Of a stretch of DNA of 7,319 nt, positions 1-6,796 are shown in pieces. The DNA comes from Calditrichia bacterium (GTDB taxonomy: Bacteria; Calditrichota; Calditrichia; JAJRVZ01). Position 1 is the first letter of the stretch. Each line of letters begins with the position of its first letter. The translations under genes and the position numbers were made by a program. The DNA is taken from assembly GCA_030634505.1 (NCBI GenBank), contig DAOWAQ010000097.1:1-7319 (forward strand), written 5' to 3'. The notes beneath the pieces were generated by a model. It was not told the origin of the DNA. It made no database searches and saw only the letters and a list, made by a program, of their open reading frames with translations.

Positions 1-120
1 ATATTTCAGAAAAAATTAATATGATTGTTTAAGAGAAATAATAATTTAGAAATTAATAGAGACAGCATTAAGTTATAGAATATTAAGCAACTATAGTGAT
101 TAAAACCGGACAAATATATT

Positions 121-597
121 TTGAAACAACACGAAGAAATACTAAACAAGTTTTATTCTTGTTTTCAGAAAAAAGACTATAAGGGCATGATTGAATGTTA
201 CCATCCGGAAATTCATTTTAAGGATGAAGTATTTAATTTGAATGGCAAACAAGTTGGCGCCATGTGGCATATGTTGTGTGAGCGCGGAAAAGATTTGGAA
301 ATTTCCTTCAAAGCTATTGAGGTGAATGAAAATATAGGCACAGCACATTGGGAGGCAAAATATACTTTTGCTCAAACTAAAAGAAAAGTTCACAATAAAA
401 TCGATGCACAATTTGAATTCCAGGATGGAAAAATAATCCGACACAGCGATACTTTTAATTTCCGGAAATGGGCAATTCAGGCATTAGGAATACGCGGACT
501 ATTAATAGGCTGGTCAGCATATTTAAAGAAAAAAAATTCACAGACTGCAAACAGTGCATTAATTAAATTCACCAAAGAACATCCTGAATATAGCTAA
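121..597 (+). CDS. NTF2/SnoaL-like family small protein
   Basis: This 158-residue protein looks like a member of the NTF2-like superfamily (SnoaL-like branch), a cone-shaped alpha+beta fold used by small enzymes and ligand-binding proteins. Visible hallmarks are the N-terminal helix with ILNKFYSCFQKKD (residues 7-19), then MIECYHPEIHFKD (residues 23-35), the strand region TAHWEAKYTF, and the closing DGKIIRHSDTFNFRKW segment followed by a helix with QALGIRG. The assignment is by pattern recognition. The substrate is unknown, and no catalytic role can be given. It could act as an isomerase, a cyclase or a binding protein. The start is TTG. The frame is open only back to about base 100, with no ATG or GTG before it. 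The next ATG (187) would remove the first helix, so TTG is preferred. No clear Shine-Dalgarno sequence precedes it. The protein has no signal peptide and is probably cytoplasmic. No strong terminator hairpin follows. Confidence 0.8.
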   Translation: MKQHEEILNKFYSCFQKKDYKGMIECYHPEIHFKDEVFNLNGKQVGAMWHMLCERGKDLEISFKAIEVNENIGTAHWEAKYTFAQTKRKVHNKIDAQFEFQDGKIIRHSDTFNFRKWAIQALGIRGLLIGWSAYLKKKNSQTANSALIKFTKEHPEYS

Positions 598-642
598 TTT
601 TATAGATTTTCAATTAAATCGGAGTGTACGTTAAGGATAAAA

Positions 643-740
643 ATGAATTTGAATTAGAAACGTTAATATTATAATATCCACATAGTAGTTCCTATATGGA
701 CGTGGGACATAATTCAGATGAATATGAATTAGAAATATTA
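643..740 (+). repeat. Imperfect direct repeat, 75-base period
   Basis: The stretch starting ATGAATTTGAATTAGAAA at 643 recurs at 718 as ATGAATATGAATTAGAAA, with 17 of 18 bases identical. Weaker similarity continues for a few bases into TTAA-containing sequence (to about 671 and 740). Both copies read E-F/Y-E-L-E in one frame, but neither sits in a convincing gene. It may be a small old duplication, or chance in AT-rich DNA. Confidence 0.4.
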
Positions 741-973
741 ACTATATTAAGTTTAAATCATTGGCGTGCTTATTATAAATCACCGATAGCTGAATTATTT
801 ATCTTTTTATTTCCCGATTTTTATTGCAATAACAGTTCTCTTAATGTAGATTGCACTAATTCATCTATGACACTTGATTTAATAAGGATTTAGATAATAT
901 ATAATAAACTGTTCTAAAAATTTATAACTGTTTTTTTGTCATTTTACATATTGATTTTGGGTTAACTCTAATG

Positions 974-1026
974 TTGAGGAGACCTCAATGATTTTGTTTA
1001 AATCATCTCGTTCCCATCCACCATAA
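974..1026 (+). promoter_or_regulatory. Hairpin-rich leader with possible 12-codon leader ORF
   Basis: Upstream of the TPR gene, TTGAGG (974-979) and CCTCAA (983-988) form a perfect 6-bp inverted repeat around AGA. Immediately after, ATGATTT (988-994) and AAATCAT (1000-1006) form a 7-bp inverted repeat. The first stem contains AGGAG (977-981), placed 6 bases before an ATG at 988. That ATG opens a 12-codon frame (MILFKSSRSHPP) ending with TAA at 1024-1026, 54 bases before the start of the TPR gene. A ribosome binding site folded into a stem in front of a mini-ORF is compatible with a translated leader or translational control, but nothing here proves expression. Short inverted repeats arise easily in AT-rich DNA. 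Confidence 0.3.
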
Positions 1027-1080
1027 CTTCTTTTAATGTCATTATCATTTTAATGTTTAACAAAACTGGAGGCATATAAA

Positions 1081-2535
1081 ATGAAACAGATATTAGTTTT
1101 TTTATTCGTAATATTTATCATTTTTAGCTGTGTGAAACAACATGCGCTCGCGGAAGGTGAAATACCAATTACCACATCTTCCAATGAAGCCCTGCAATTA
1201 TTTTTGCAAGGACGTGAATTGAACGAAAATTTGAAAAATCCACAAGCAGCAGAGTTATTTGACAAAGCGATTGCACTTGATCCTAATTTTGCCAAGGCAT
1301 ATCTAAATCGTGCTTTTTCAGGTGGGGGATACAAAATATTTCGTGCAAATTTATCAAAAGCTGTTGAACTTATAGATAAGGTTTCAGAAGGTGAAAAACA
1401 TGAAATTCTTTATGCAGAAGCGAGTGCTGATGGCGATGGAACAAAACAAAAAGCCGAACTCGATAAACTTTTAGAACTATTTCCTGGTGACAAACGTGTC
1501 CACGATGATGCAGGAAATTACTTCTATTATTTAGTTCAGGATTATGATAAAGCGCTAATGCATTATAAGAAAGTGATTGAATTAGATCCGAACTACGCAC
1601 CAACTTACAATAGCATGGGCTATATGTATAAGGACATGGAAAATTTCGCTGATGCAGAAAAAGCCTTTCAGAAGTATATCGAACTGATTCCTGATGAAGC
1701 CAATCCTTATGATTCATATGCTGAGTTCCTCTTGCTGCAAAGTAGATATATTGAATCCATCGAACAATATAATAAATCTTTCGAAACTGATCCGGAGTTT
1801 GTAACCGCTCTTTCAGGTATCGGTGATAACTATATTTTTATGGCCGAATACGATAAAGCCCGGGAATATTATCAGCAATACTATGACAAAGCATTCAATC
1901 TGAACCAGAAAATGGGTTCTCTCTTCCTGAAAGCCACTTCTTATGTACATGAAGGTAAAATAGATGAAGCTATAAAAACATTTGAAGAACGTGCAGCTTT
2001 TGGTAAAGAGAATAATTCTCCCAATTATGTAGTAAACAGCTATTTAAATGCAGAATACGCTCTCGATGAAGCGGGTAAATTCGAGGAAGGTGAAGCCTAC
2101 CTCAACCAAGCCGATGAATTTATCAAGACAGCCGAATTAAAAGAAGCAGACCGGAATACATATAAATTAATTGCTGGTTTAGATCGCTGTTATCATTACA
2201 TAATGATGGGTGATCTGGAAAGTGCGGAAAGTGATGTGAAAACCCACAAACAAACGGTCGAGCAAAGACATAATCCTAATGAAAAGCAGTTTTTTAATAT
2301 GATACTTGGTATGCTGGAAACTGGAAAAAAGAATTATGAAGCAGCCTTAATCCATTTAGCAGAAGCCGATAAGGAAAGTCCCTATGTATGGTTCTGCCAG
2401 GCGGTTGCCCAGGAAAAGGCTGGCAACAAAGAGGAAGCAAAAAAGTTGTACTCAAAAGTTGGTACTTGTAATGAAAACGGCATGGGACTGGCGGTAGTTA
2501 GAAAAAAAGCACAAGATAAAGCAAAGGCGTTGTAA
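1081..2535 (+). CDS. Exported tetratricopeptide-repeat protein, probable lipoprotein
   Basis: This 484-residue protein starts with a basic, strongly hydrophobic signal sequence (residues 1-16) ending in IIFSC. Cys17 fits a lipobox, although Phe at -2 is unusual. A second possibility is signal peptidase I cleavage after ALA (residues 22-24). The rest is helical repeat. Clear TPR units are seen at about 35-68, 137-170, 171-204, 205-238 and 239-272, with typical endings such as KAIALDPN, KKVIELDPN and QKYIELIPD. Weaker units lie at about 279-305, 402-430 and 433-460. Such proteins usually act as protein-binding scaffolds; here it would sit in the periplasm or be membrane-anchored. No enzymatic domain is seen and the partner is unknown. 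ATG with GGAGG 8 bases upstream supports the start. Tandem TAA stops and a terminator follow, so it is probably transcribed alone. Confidence 0.85.
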   Translation: MKQILVFLFVIFIIFSCVKQHALAEGEIPITTSSNEALQLFLQGRELNENLKNPQAAELFDKAIALDPNFAKAYLNRAFSGGGYKIFRANLSKAVELIDKVSEGEKHEILYAEASADGDGTKQKAELDKLLELFPGDKRVHDDAGNYFYYLVQDYDKALMHYKKVIELDPNYAPTYNSMGYMYKDMENFADAEKAFQKYIELIPDEANPYDSYAEFLLLQSRYIESIEQYNKSFETDPEFVTALSGIGDNYIFMAEYDKAREYYQQYYDKAFNLNQKMGSLFLKATSYVHEGKIDEAIKTFEERAAFGKENNSPNYVVNSYLNAEYALDEAGKFEEGEAYLNQADEFIKTAELKEADRNTYKLIAGLDRCYHYIMMGDLESAESDVKTHKQTVEQRHNPNEKQFFNMILGMLETGKKNYEAALIHLAEADKESPYVWFCQAVAQEKAGNKEEAKKLYSKVGTCNENGMGLAVVRKKAQDKAKAL

Positions 2536-2538
2536 TAA

Positions 2539-2564
2539 AAAGGCCCCTATTCAATGGGGCTTTT
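2539..2564 (+). terminator. Rho-independent terminator of the TPR gene
   Basis: GCCCC (2543-2547) pairs with GGGGC (2556-2560) around an 8-base loop. The stem is extended by G-U and A-U pairs and followed by TTTT. It begins 4 bases after the TAA stop of the TPR gene. Read on the minus strand, the same hairpin is followed by CCTTTTTATT, so it may also act as a backup terminator for pruA. Confidence 0.85.
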
Positions 2565-2586
2565 CTCTAATGAAGTTGAATGCAAC

Positions 2587-2612
2587 AAAAAAGGGGCTTC
2601 ACGCCCCTTCTT
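2587..2612 (-). terminator. Rho-independent terminator of pruA
   Basis: AAGGGGC (2591-2597) and GCCCCTT (2603-2609) form a perfect 7-bp stem with loop TTCAC. On the minus strand the stem is followed by a run of six T (complement of A 2587-2592), just downstream of the pruA stop at 2617-2619. On the plus strand it is followed by TCTTTATTTT, so it is probably bidirectional. Confidence 0.85.
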
Positions 2613-2616
2613 TATT

Positions 2617-4251
2617 TTATATCTCTTTTCCCATAAATGGGTATGTCCAGTCTTCCGGTGGAACAAAAGTTTCTTTTATAGTTCGAACGGTCATCCATCG
2701 CAGAAGATTCATAGCGCTACCGGCTTTATCATTAGTACCCGATGCTCTTCCACCTCCAAACGGCTGTTGTCCCACAACTGCTGCTGTCGGTTTATCATTG
2801 ATGTAAAAATTGCCTGCTGCATTCCTTAAATAATCAGCCATTTTAACTAACGCCTGTCTATCCTGCGCCCAGATAGCGCCGGTTAATGCATATGGTGAAG
2901 TAGTATCGCATAATTCAAGTGCTTCATCAAATTTATCATCATCATAAACATATATAGTTAAAACCGGGCCAAAGATTTCTTCTTCAATGGATTTGAATTT
3001 TGGATTGGTTGTCACAATGGTTGTCGGTTCAATAAAGTTACCCTTGGAATCATCACAATTACCACCGGTTATAATTTCCGCTTCACTGGAATTTTTTGCA
3101 TGGTCGATATAAGTTTTAATGGTTTCAAAGGCAGCTTTGTCTATCACTGCATTAAAAAAATTCTGAAAATTATCCGGTTCACCCATTTTAATTTTTGCTA
3201 CTTCAGTTGTGTAAAGTTCTTTGAATTCTGGCCAGATTGATTTAGGTATGTACATACGTGACGCCGCAGAACATTTTTGTCCCTGGTATTCAAAAGCACC
3301 TCTGATTGCTGCTACAACAAGTGCCTTTATTTTGGCTGAATTGTGTGCAAAAATAAAATCTTTTCCACCGGTTTCACCAACGATTCGCGGGTAGTATTTC
3401 ATTTTATGAATATTATCACCAATGGATTTCCACATACTTTGAAATACTTCTGTTGAACCGGTAAAGTGTATACCTGCCAGGTGTTCGCTTGCCATTACAG
3501 GGTTACCTACCTGCCCACCGGAACCGGGCACAAAATTTATAACTCCCGCAGGAAGTCCGGCTTCTTCAAAAAGTTTCATTAAAAAGTATGCTGAATACAC
3601 AGCACTGCTTGCAGGTTTCCATAGAGCCACGTTTCCGACCATCGCCGGAGCTGTTGGTAAATTTCCTGCAATTGATGTGAAATTAAAAGGCGTTACCGCA
3701 AATACAAATCCCTCCAATGCGCGGTATTCAAGACGATTCCACATTCCAGGAGGTGAATAAGGTTGGTCAGCCATCAAATCCACCATGTATGCAGTATTAA
3801 ATCTCCAGAAATCTGCCAATTCTGCGACTGCATCAATTTCCGCCTGGTAAGCAGATTTGGATTGCCCTATCATTGTAGCGGCATTTAAAGTTGCACGCCA
3901 TGGTCCTGCCAGTAAATCTGCTGCTTTTTGAAATATTGTTACACGATGTTCCCACGGCATTTCTGACCAGGATTTCCTAGCTTCCAGTGCTGCTTCGATA
4001 GCCATATTAACTTCTTTTTCACCTGCTTTATGATACACACCTAAATCGATACTGTGATCGTGAGGTACACGCAATTTTGCCGTATTGCCGGTTTTTATTT
4101 CTTTCCCACCAATGATCAATGGAATTTCTATTTTTTGAGATTGCAGTTCTTTTAACTTTGCCTGCAATTCAGCACGTTCAGGGGCACCCGGTGCATAAGA
4201 TTTTATAGGTTCATTATAAGGTGTTGGGACTTTAAAGTAGGTGTTTGACAT
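2617..4251 (-). CDS. pruA: L-glutamate gamma-semialdehyde (delta-1-pyrroline-5-carboxylate) dehydrogenase
   Basis: This enzyme oxidises L-glutamate 5-semialdehyde, the open form of pyrroline-5-carboxylate, to glutamate with NAD+. It is the second step of proline catabolism and acts in the cytoplasm. The 544 residues match the stand-alone, eukaryote-like PruA class rather than the bifunctional PutA. Visible hallmarks are the N-terminal NEPIKSYAPGAPERAEL, TPFNF with Asn190, WKP (211-213), the cofactor-binding FTGSTE (263-268), general base Glu293 in VGETGGKD, nucleophile Cys327 in YQGQKCSAASR, EEIFGPV (424-430), and the C-terminal PFGGGRASGTNDKAG that contacts substrate in this family. All key residues are present, so it should be active. 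ATG is preceded by GGGAGG (complement of 4259-4264) with 7-base spacing. No proline dehydrogenase gene (putA/prodh) is in the window. It converges with the TPR gene and ends at shared terminators. Confidence 0.95.
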   Translation of the reverse strand: MSNTYFKVPTPYNEPIKSYAPGAPERAELQAKLKELQSQKIEIPLIIGGKEIKTGNTAKLRVPHDHSIDLGVYHKAGEKEVNMAIEAALEARKSWSEMPWEHRVTIFQKAADLLAGPWRATLNAATMIGQSKSAYQAEIDAVAELADFWRFNTAYMVDLMADQPYSPPGMWNRLEYRALEGFVFAVTPFNFTSIAGNLPTAPAMVGNVALWKPASSAVYSAYFLMKLFEEAGLPAGVINFVPGSGGQVGNPVMASEHLAGIHFTGSTEVFQSMWKSIGDNIHKMKYYPRIVGETGGKDFIFAHNSAKIKALVVAAIRGAFEYQGQKCSAASRMYIPKSIWPEFKELYTTEVAKIKMGEPDNFQNFFNAVIDKAAFETIKTYIDHAKNSSEAEIITGGNCDDSKGNFIEPTTIVTTNPKFKSIEEEIFGPVLTIYVYDDDKFDEALELCDTTSPYALTGAIWAQDRQALVKMADYLRNAAGNFYINDKPTAAVVGQQPFGGGRASGTNDKAGSAMNLLRWMTVRTIKETFVPPEDWTYPFMGKEI

Positions 4252-4296
4252 TTTGATTCCTCCCTTTTGAGAGATTTTCTATTTTAATTTAATTAT

Positions 4297-4324
4297 TGTA
4301 TAAATTGATAAAATAATTTACCAA
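4297..4324 (-). promoter_or_regulatory. Possible pruA promoter with palindromic spacer
   Basis: On the minus strand, TTGGTA (4324-4319) and TATACA (4302-4297) are separated by 16 bases, a passable -35/-10 pair with four of six consensus matches each, about 45 bases before the pruA start. The sequence 4305-4324 is a near-perfect inverted repeat: TTGATAAA, 4 bases, TTTACCAA, with one mismatch. It overlaps the -35 box and spacer, which is where a repressor could bind. This is AT-rich DNA, so both elements could be fortuitous. Confidence 0.3.
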
Positions 4325-4430
4325 TGCCTATTTACAAAATCAAACAAAATCGGAGAGACTATATTCGACAGATGTTGTTGTTTTTTATGTATTTATATTA
4401 GCGTGATTATATATACAATTTATTCAATAA

Positions 4431-4459
4431 TTATTCAGTTATTTTACAATTGAATAACT
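4431..4459 (-). terminator. Weak hairpin at the end of the GNAT gene
   Basis: AGTTATT (4437-4443) and AATAACT (4453-4459) form a perfect 7-bp inverted repeat spanning the acetyltransferase stop codon. TTATTCA (4431-4437) can alternatively pair with TGAATAA (4451-4457), and TTATTCA occurs again at 4420-4426. The stem is AT-only apart from one G-C pair, and no clean T-run follows, so it is at best a weak terminator or mRNA 3'-end structure. Confidence 0.25.
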
Positions 4460-4978
4460 ATAACAATCTCTTGGAATTTCACTTATGTTGGATAATTTCA
4501 GCCATCTTCGCAGGATTCCTTCTTGTTGCATACCAGCTTTCTCAAGCACTTTTGCCGAAGCAATATTTTCTGTATCACAAAAAGCCCATACCCGAAATAT
4601 CTCTTCTTGTAGAAAAGCCCAATTTATGATTGCTTTTAACGCCTCTGGTATATAACCTTTACCCCAAAACTTTTTTGCCAATACATAGCCAACATTTACA
4701 CCAGCATGGTCAATTGCAACAATCTCAATCATTCCCAGAAATTGCTGATCGGTTTTGCGTATAATTGCCCATGGAAAAGCTGATCCTTCTTTCCATACAT
4801 TCACACAGCGACGTAAAAACTCTTTTGTTTCCTTTAGATTTTTGTGGGGTTGCCATGTCAAGTATTTTGTGACTTCATCATTCTGTGCATACTGATCAAA
4901 TATTGGCACAGCATCTGATAGAAGAGGCTTCCTCAAATGTAACCGTTTTGTCTCAAATTGTTTTGGTGGAGAATTCAT
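4439..4978 (-). CDS. GNAT-family N-acetyltransferase (RimJ/RimL-like)
   Basis: This 179-residue protein transfers an acetyl group from acetyl-CoA to an amine, probably in the cytoplasm. It resembles the RimJ/RimL-type (Acetyltransf_3) branch of GNAT. Hallmarks are the opening FETKRLHLRKPLLSDA (residues 8-23), a central strand with GMIEIVAID, the acyl-CoA pyrophosphate loop in AKKFWGKGYIPEAL (101-114, the Q/R-x-x-G-x-G/A-type motif), and the late ENIASAKVLEKAGM (137-150) followed by QQEGILRR. Length is typical. RimJ and RimL acetylate ribosomal proteins, but many relatives act on antibiotics, dipeptides or metabolites, so the substrate is not assigned. It starts 9 bases after the stop of the lamin-tail gene. 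The weak ribosome site (AAGAGA) overlaps that stop, which suggests co-transcription and perhaps translational coupling. Confidence 0.9.
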   Translation of the reverse strand: MNSPPKQFETKRLHLRKPLLSDAVPIFDQYAQNDEVTKYLTWQPHKNLKETKEFLRRCVNVWKEGSAFPWAIIRKTDQQFLGMIEIVAIDHAGVNVGYVLAKKFWGKGYIPEALKAIINWAFLQEEIFRVWAFCDTENIASAKVLEKAGMQQEGILRRWLKLSNISEIPRDCYSYSIVK

Positions 4979-4987
4979 TCTTTTCTC

Positions 4988-6709
4988 TTAAAGTTTATGC
5001 GCTAAGACTACTGTCGATTTTAATTCTCTGATAACACCATTTCTGTCATTTAAAATCTGAACATATACAATATATATTCCCATTCGCGCCAATTGGTGAT
5101 CATCATTTTTACCATCCCACACTATATGAAATTTATCTCCAGTTAGAGTATTGTCTTTTAATGTTCGAATACGCCGTCCTTTTATATCAAATATTTGTAC
5201 TTTTATTAAAGATTTTAAATCAGGATTTTCACCACTGATAATCGTATGGTCTTCAAATCCATCCTCGTCCGGTGAAAATGGATTGGGTTGGATTTCTATT
5301 TTTGATTTACGAATGGACAAATCTGAGAATATACTGTTTTGTTCTCCCGGAGTCGCCCCGACGATTGACAATGATGGTCCCCAGTTTTCAGATTTATTTT
5401 CATATAAAAGTGGATTTATTCTTTCCATACTAACTTTTTGAGTTTCGTGTCCCTCCAGCCAGTCATCGGAATATATTATTCTTTCCTTCCAACCGCCACC
5501 CGGAGCAATGAGTGAAATATCATCTTCACTATTGTTCAGAGTAGGAAAATTATCAAGAATTAAAACAAGACTGTCTGAAATTTCATAAAATTCGTATAGA
5601 CTGTCTTCGGCTAAAAGTTTGTATTGTCCGGGATAGATAAAAATACTACTATCCACAAAAGCGGTATCATTGGGATCAGCAATTGCCCAACCTTTAAGAA
5701 ACAAAGGTTCATCACCGGAATTATAGATTTCTATCCATTCTGGTTCATCTTCAAACGTCAAAAATTTAATTTCATTAATATGCAGTGTATTTTTTCTTGT
5801 CACAACTGTAACATTCCAAATGAATGTATTATTTGCTGTATTCTCATCATTTGCATAATAAATCTGTAAAACAAGGTCATGTTCACCGGATTGTAAGTTG
5901 TTCCAGTGTGTAAAGATTGTCTCAAATGAATTTGTTACGGGAAGATCCAAATATATTCTATTACCATAAATACTAATATCATTCCCGTCAAATATTTGGT
6001 TATTATTCCTATCGGAATACAACTGCACTTCAACTGAATCCTGAATGGGTTGTGAACCTTTATTATATATTTTCATATTAATAGAAACAGTATCATTTTC
6101 AAAAAGGGGAAAGGGATAATTTAGCGAGGTCTCGTCAACACCAACATCGAAATCCCGAAGTGATACAGAATTAATAAATCCGGGCGTGCCCCCTTCAACC
6201 TGGCTATCCAACCAATTGGAAATAACATCAGCACTATCCAAAGACATCTTTTCATCTGAATATCCCGGTGTGTTGCCAATTGAATAACGGTAAGTGGTTA
6301 ATGTATCTCCGGTAGAATCAACAATACTAAGATATTCTGATTTTGTATTTGCCAGACCACTGCTGCCGAATGCATTATCTGAGATTTTTAATATTAAAAC
6401 ATTTGGTGGGATGATCGAATCATATACAGTCGAATTACCAAAATAGCTGCCATCGAGAATAACAGCAAAGCTGCGTGGCGCTAATTTTGAGTTGCCATAA
6501 GCCGGAATAATTTCATCAGAGCTGCTGCTGTCACTAAATTGCCAACCGCTAATGTCTATTGTATCAGTGTATGACAAATTGAATATTTCCACAAATTCGT
6601 CGTGGCTTTCGCTGGTGGCTACATCGAACATGATTTCAGAGAAAGTGATCTGAGCAGATACTGATGCGATACACCATAAAGAAAATATTAAAAATAATAA
6701 ATACTTCAT
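4988..6709 (-). CDS. Secreted lamin-tail-domain protein with FlgD-like C-terminal domain
   Basis: This 573-residue exported protein has no assigned enzymatic role. Residues 1-19 form a signal peptide ending SVSA before Gln20. A first lamin-tail (LTD) domain spans about 20-183 (FSEIMFD, DEFVEIFNLS, ISGWQFSD). An Ig-like, CARDB-type domain spans about 184-305 and contains an Asp/Asn-rich loop, DRNNNQIFDGND (233-244), like calcium-binding loops. A second LTD spans about 308-458 (INEIKF, EWIEIYNSGD, LKGWAIAD). The C-terminus, about 470-573, is a FlgD-like Ig domain starting IQPNPFSPDEDGFED and containing IFDIKGRRIRTL and WDGKND. The mature part has no cysteine. In FCB-group bacteria such C-terminal domains often occur on secreted or surface proteins. 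I start at ATG 6709. A TTG at 6718 would add three residues; neither has a clear ribosome site. The GNAT gene follows after 9 bases. Confidence 0.85.
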   Translation of the reverse strand: MKYLLFLIFSLWCIASVSAQITFSEIMFDVATSESHDEFVEIFNLSYTDTIDISGWQFSDSSSSDEIIPAYGNSKLAPRSFAVILDGSYFGNSTVYDSIIPPNVLILKISDNAFGSSGLANTKSEYLSIVDSTGDTLTTYRYSIGNTPGYSDEKMSLDSADVISNWLDSQVEGGTPGFINSVSLRDFDVGVDETSLNYPFPLFENDTVSINMKIYNKGSQPIQDSVEVQLYSDRNNNQIFDGNDISIYGNRIYLDLPVTNSFETIFTHWNNLQSGEHDLVLQIYYANDENTANNTFIWNVTVVTRKNTLHINEIKFLTFEDEPEWIEIYNSGDEPLFLKGWAIADPNDTAFVDSSIFIYPGQYKLLAEDSLYEFYEISDSLVLILDNFPTLNNSEDDISLIAPGGGWKERIIYSDDWLEGHETQKVSMERINPLLYENKSENWGPSLSIVGATPGEQNSIFSDLSIRKSKIEIQPNPFSPDEDGFEDHTIISGENPDLKSLIKVQIFDIKGRRIRTLKDNTLTGDKFHIVWDGKNDDHQLARMGIYIVYVQILNDRNGVIRELKSTVVLAHKL

Positions 6710-6740
6710 TAAGATCAATTAAAAATAACGTAATAAAAGG

Positions 6741-6788
6741 TTAAAATATAAATTGAAAAAAACTTTAAAATTTATACTGAAAAAAATT
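6741..6788. repeat. Two-copy 24-bp imperfect tandem repeat
   Basis: Bases 6741-6764 and 6765-6788 are adjacent 24-base units sharing 20 of 24 positions. Each starts TTAAAAT and contains GAAAAAAA. They fill most of the gap between hicA and the lamin-tail gene. Read on the minus strand, each copy carries a T7 tract followed by a TATA-like stretch, so the promoter of the lamin-tail gene may lie here. Neither flank holds a third copy. Confidence 0.55.
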
Positions 6789-6796
6789 GTAACTGA

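Larger units (their letters stand above)
598..1080. other. AT-rich intergenic region, no convincing gene
   Basis: This 483-base gap lies between two plus-strand genes. The longest open frame in it (696-893, 65 codons) has no ribosome binding site and no recognisable domain, and its composition matches AT-rich noncoding DNA, so I do not call it a gene. The gap contains an imperfect direct repeat (643-660 and 718-735), two copies of AACTGTT (907-913 and 926-932), two adjacent small hairpins (974-988 and 988-1006), and two copies of TTTTAATGT (1031-1039 and 1048-1056). A good Shine-Dalgarno sequence, GGAGG at 1068-1072, sits 8 bases before the next gene. The promoter of that gene must lie in this gap or further upstream, but I could not pick one with confidence. 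Confidence 0.6.

Noticed and set aside
142..444. Minus-strand open frame of 100 codons opposite the NTF2-like gene
   Set aside because: It lies entirely within the well-supported plus-strand gene and has no family resemblance.
696..893. 65-codon plus-strand open frame in the 598-1080 gap
   Set aside because: It has no ribosome binding site or domain pattern, its composition is that of AT-rich noncoding DNA, and it lies between real genes without a matching context.
1050..1717. Minus-strand open frames opposite the TPR gene (1050-1334 and 1370-1717)
   Set aside because: The plus strand carries clear TPR repeats with a good ribosome site; the antisense frames show no domain.
2554..2829. Two plus-strand open frames over the 3' end of pruA (2554-2829 and 2570-2806)
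   Set aside because: They overlap the terminators and the strongly conserved pruA C-terminus on the other strand; they are antisense shadows.
5151..5869. Plus-strand open frames opposite the lamin-tail gene (5151-5441 and 5624-5869)
   Set aside because: They are antisense to conserved LTD and FlgD-like domains and have no recognisable features.
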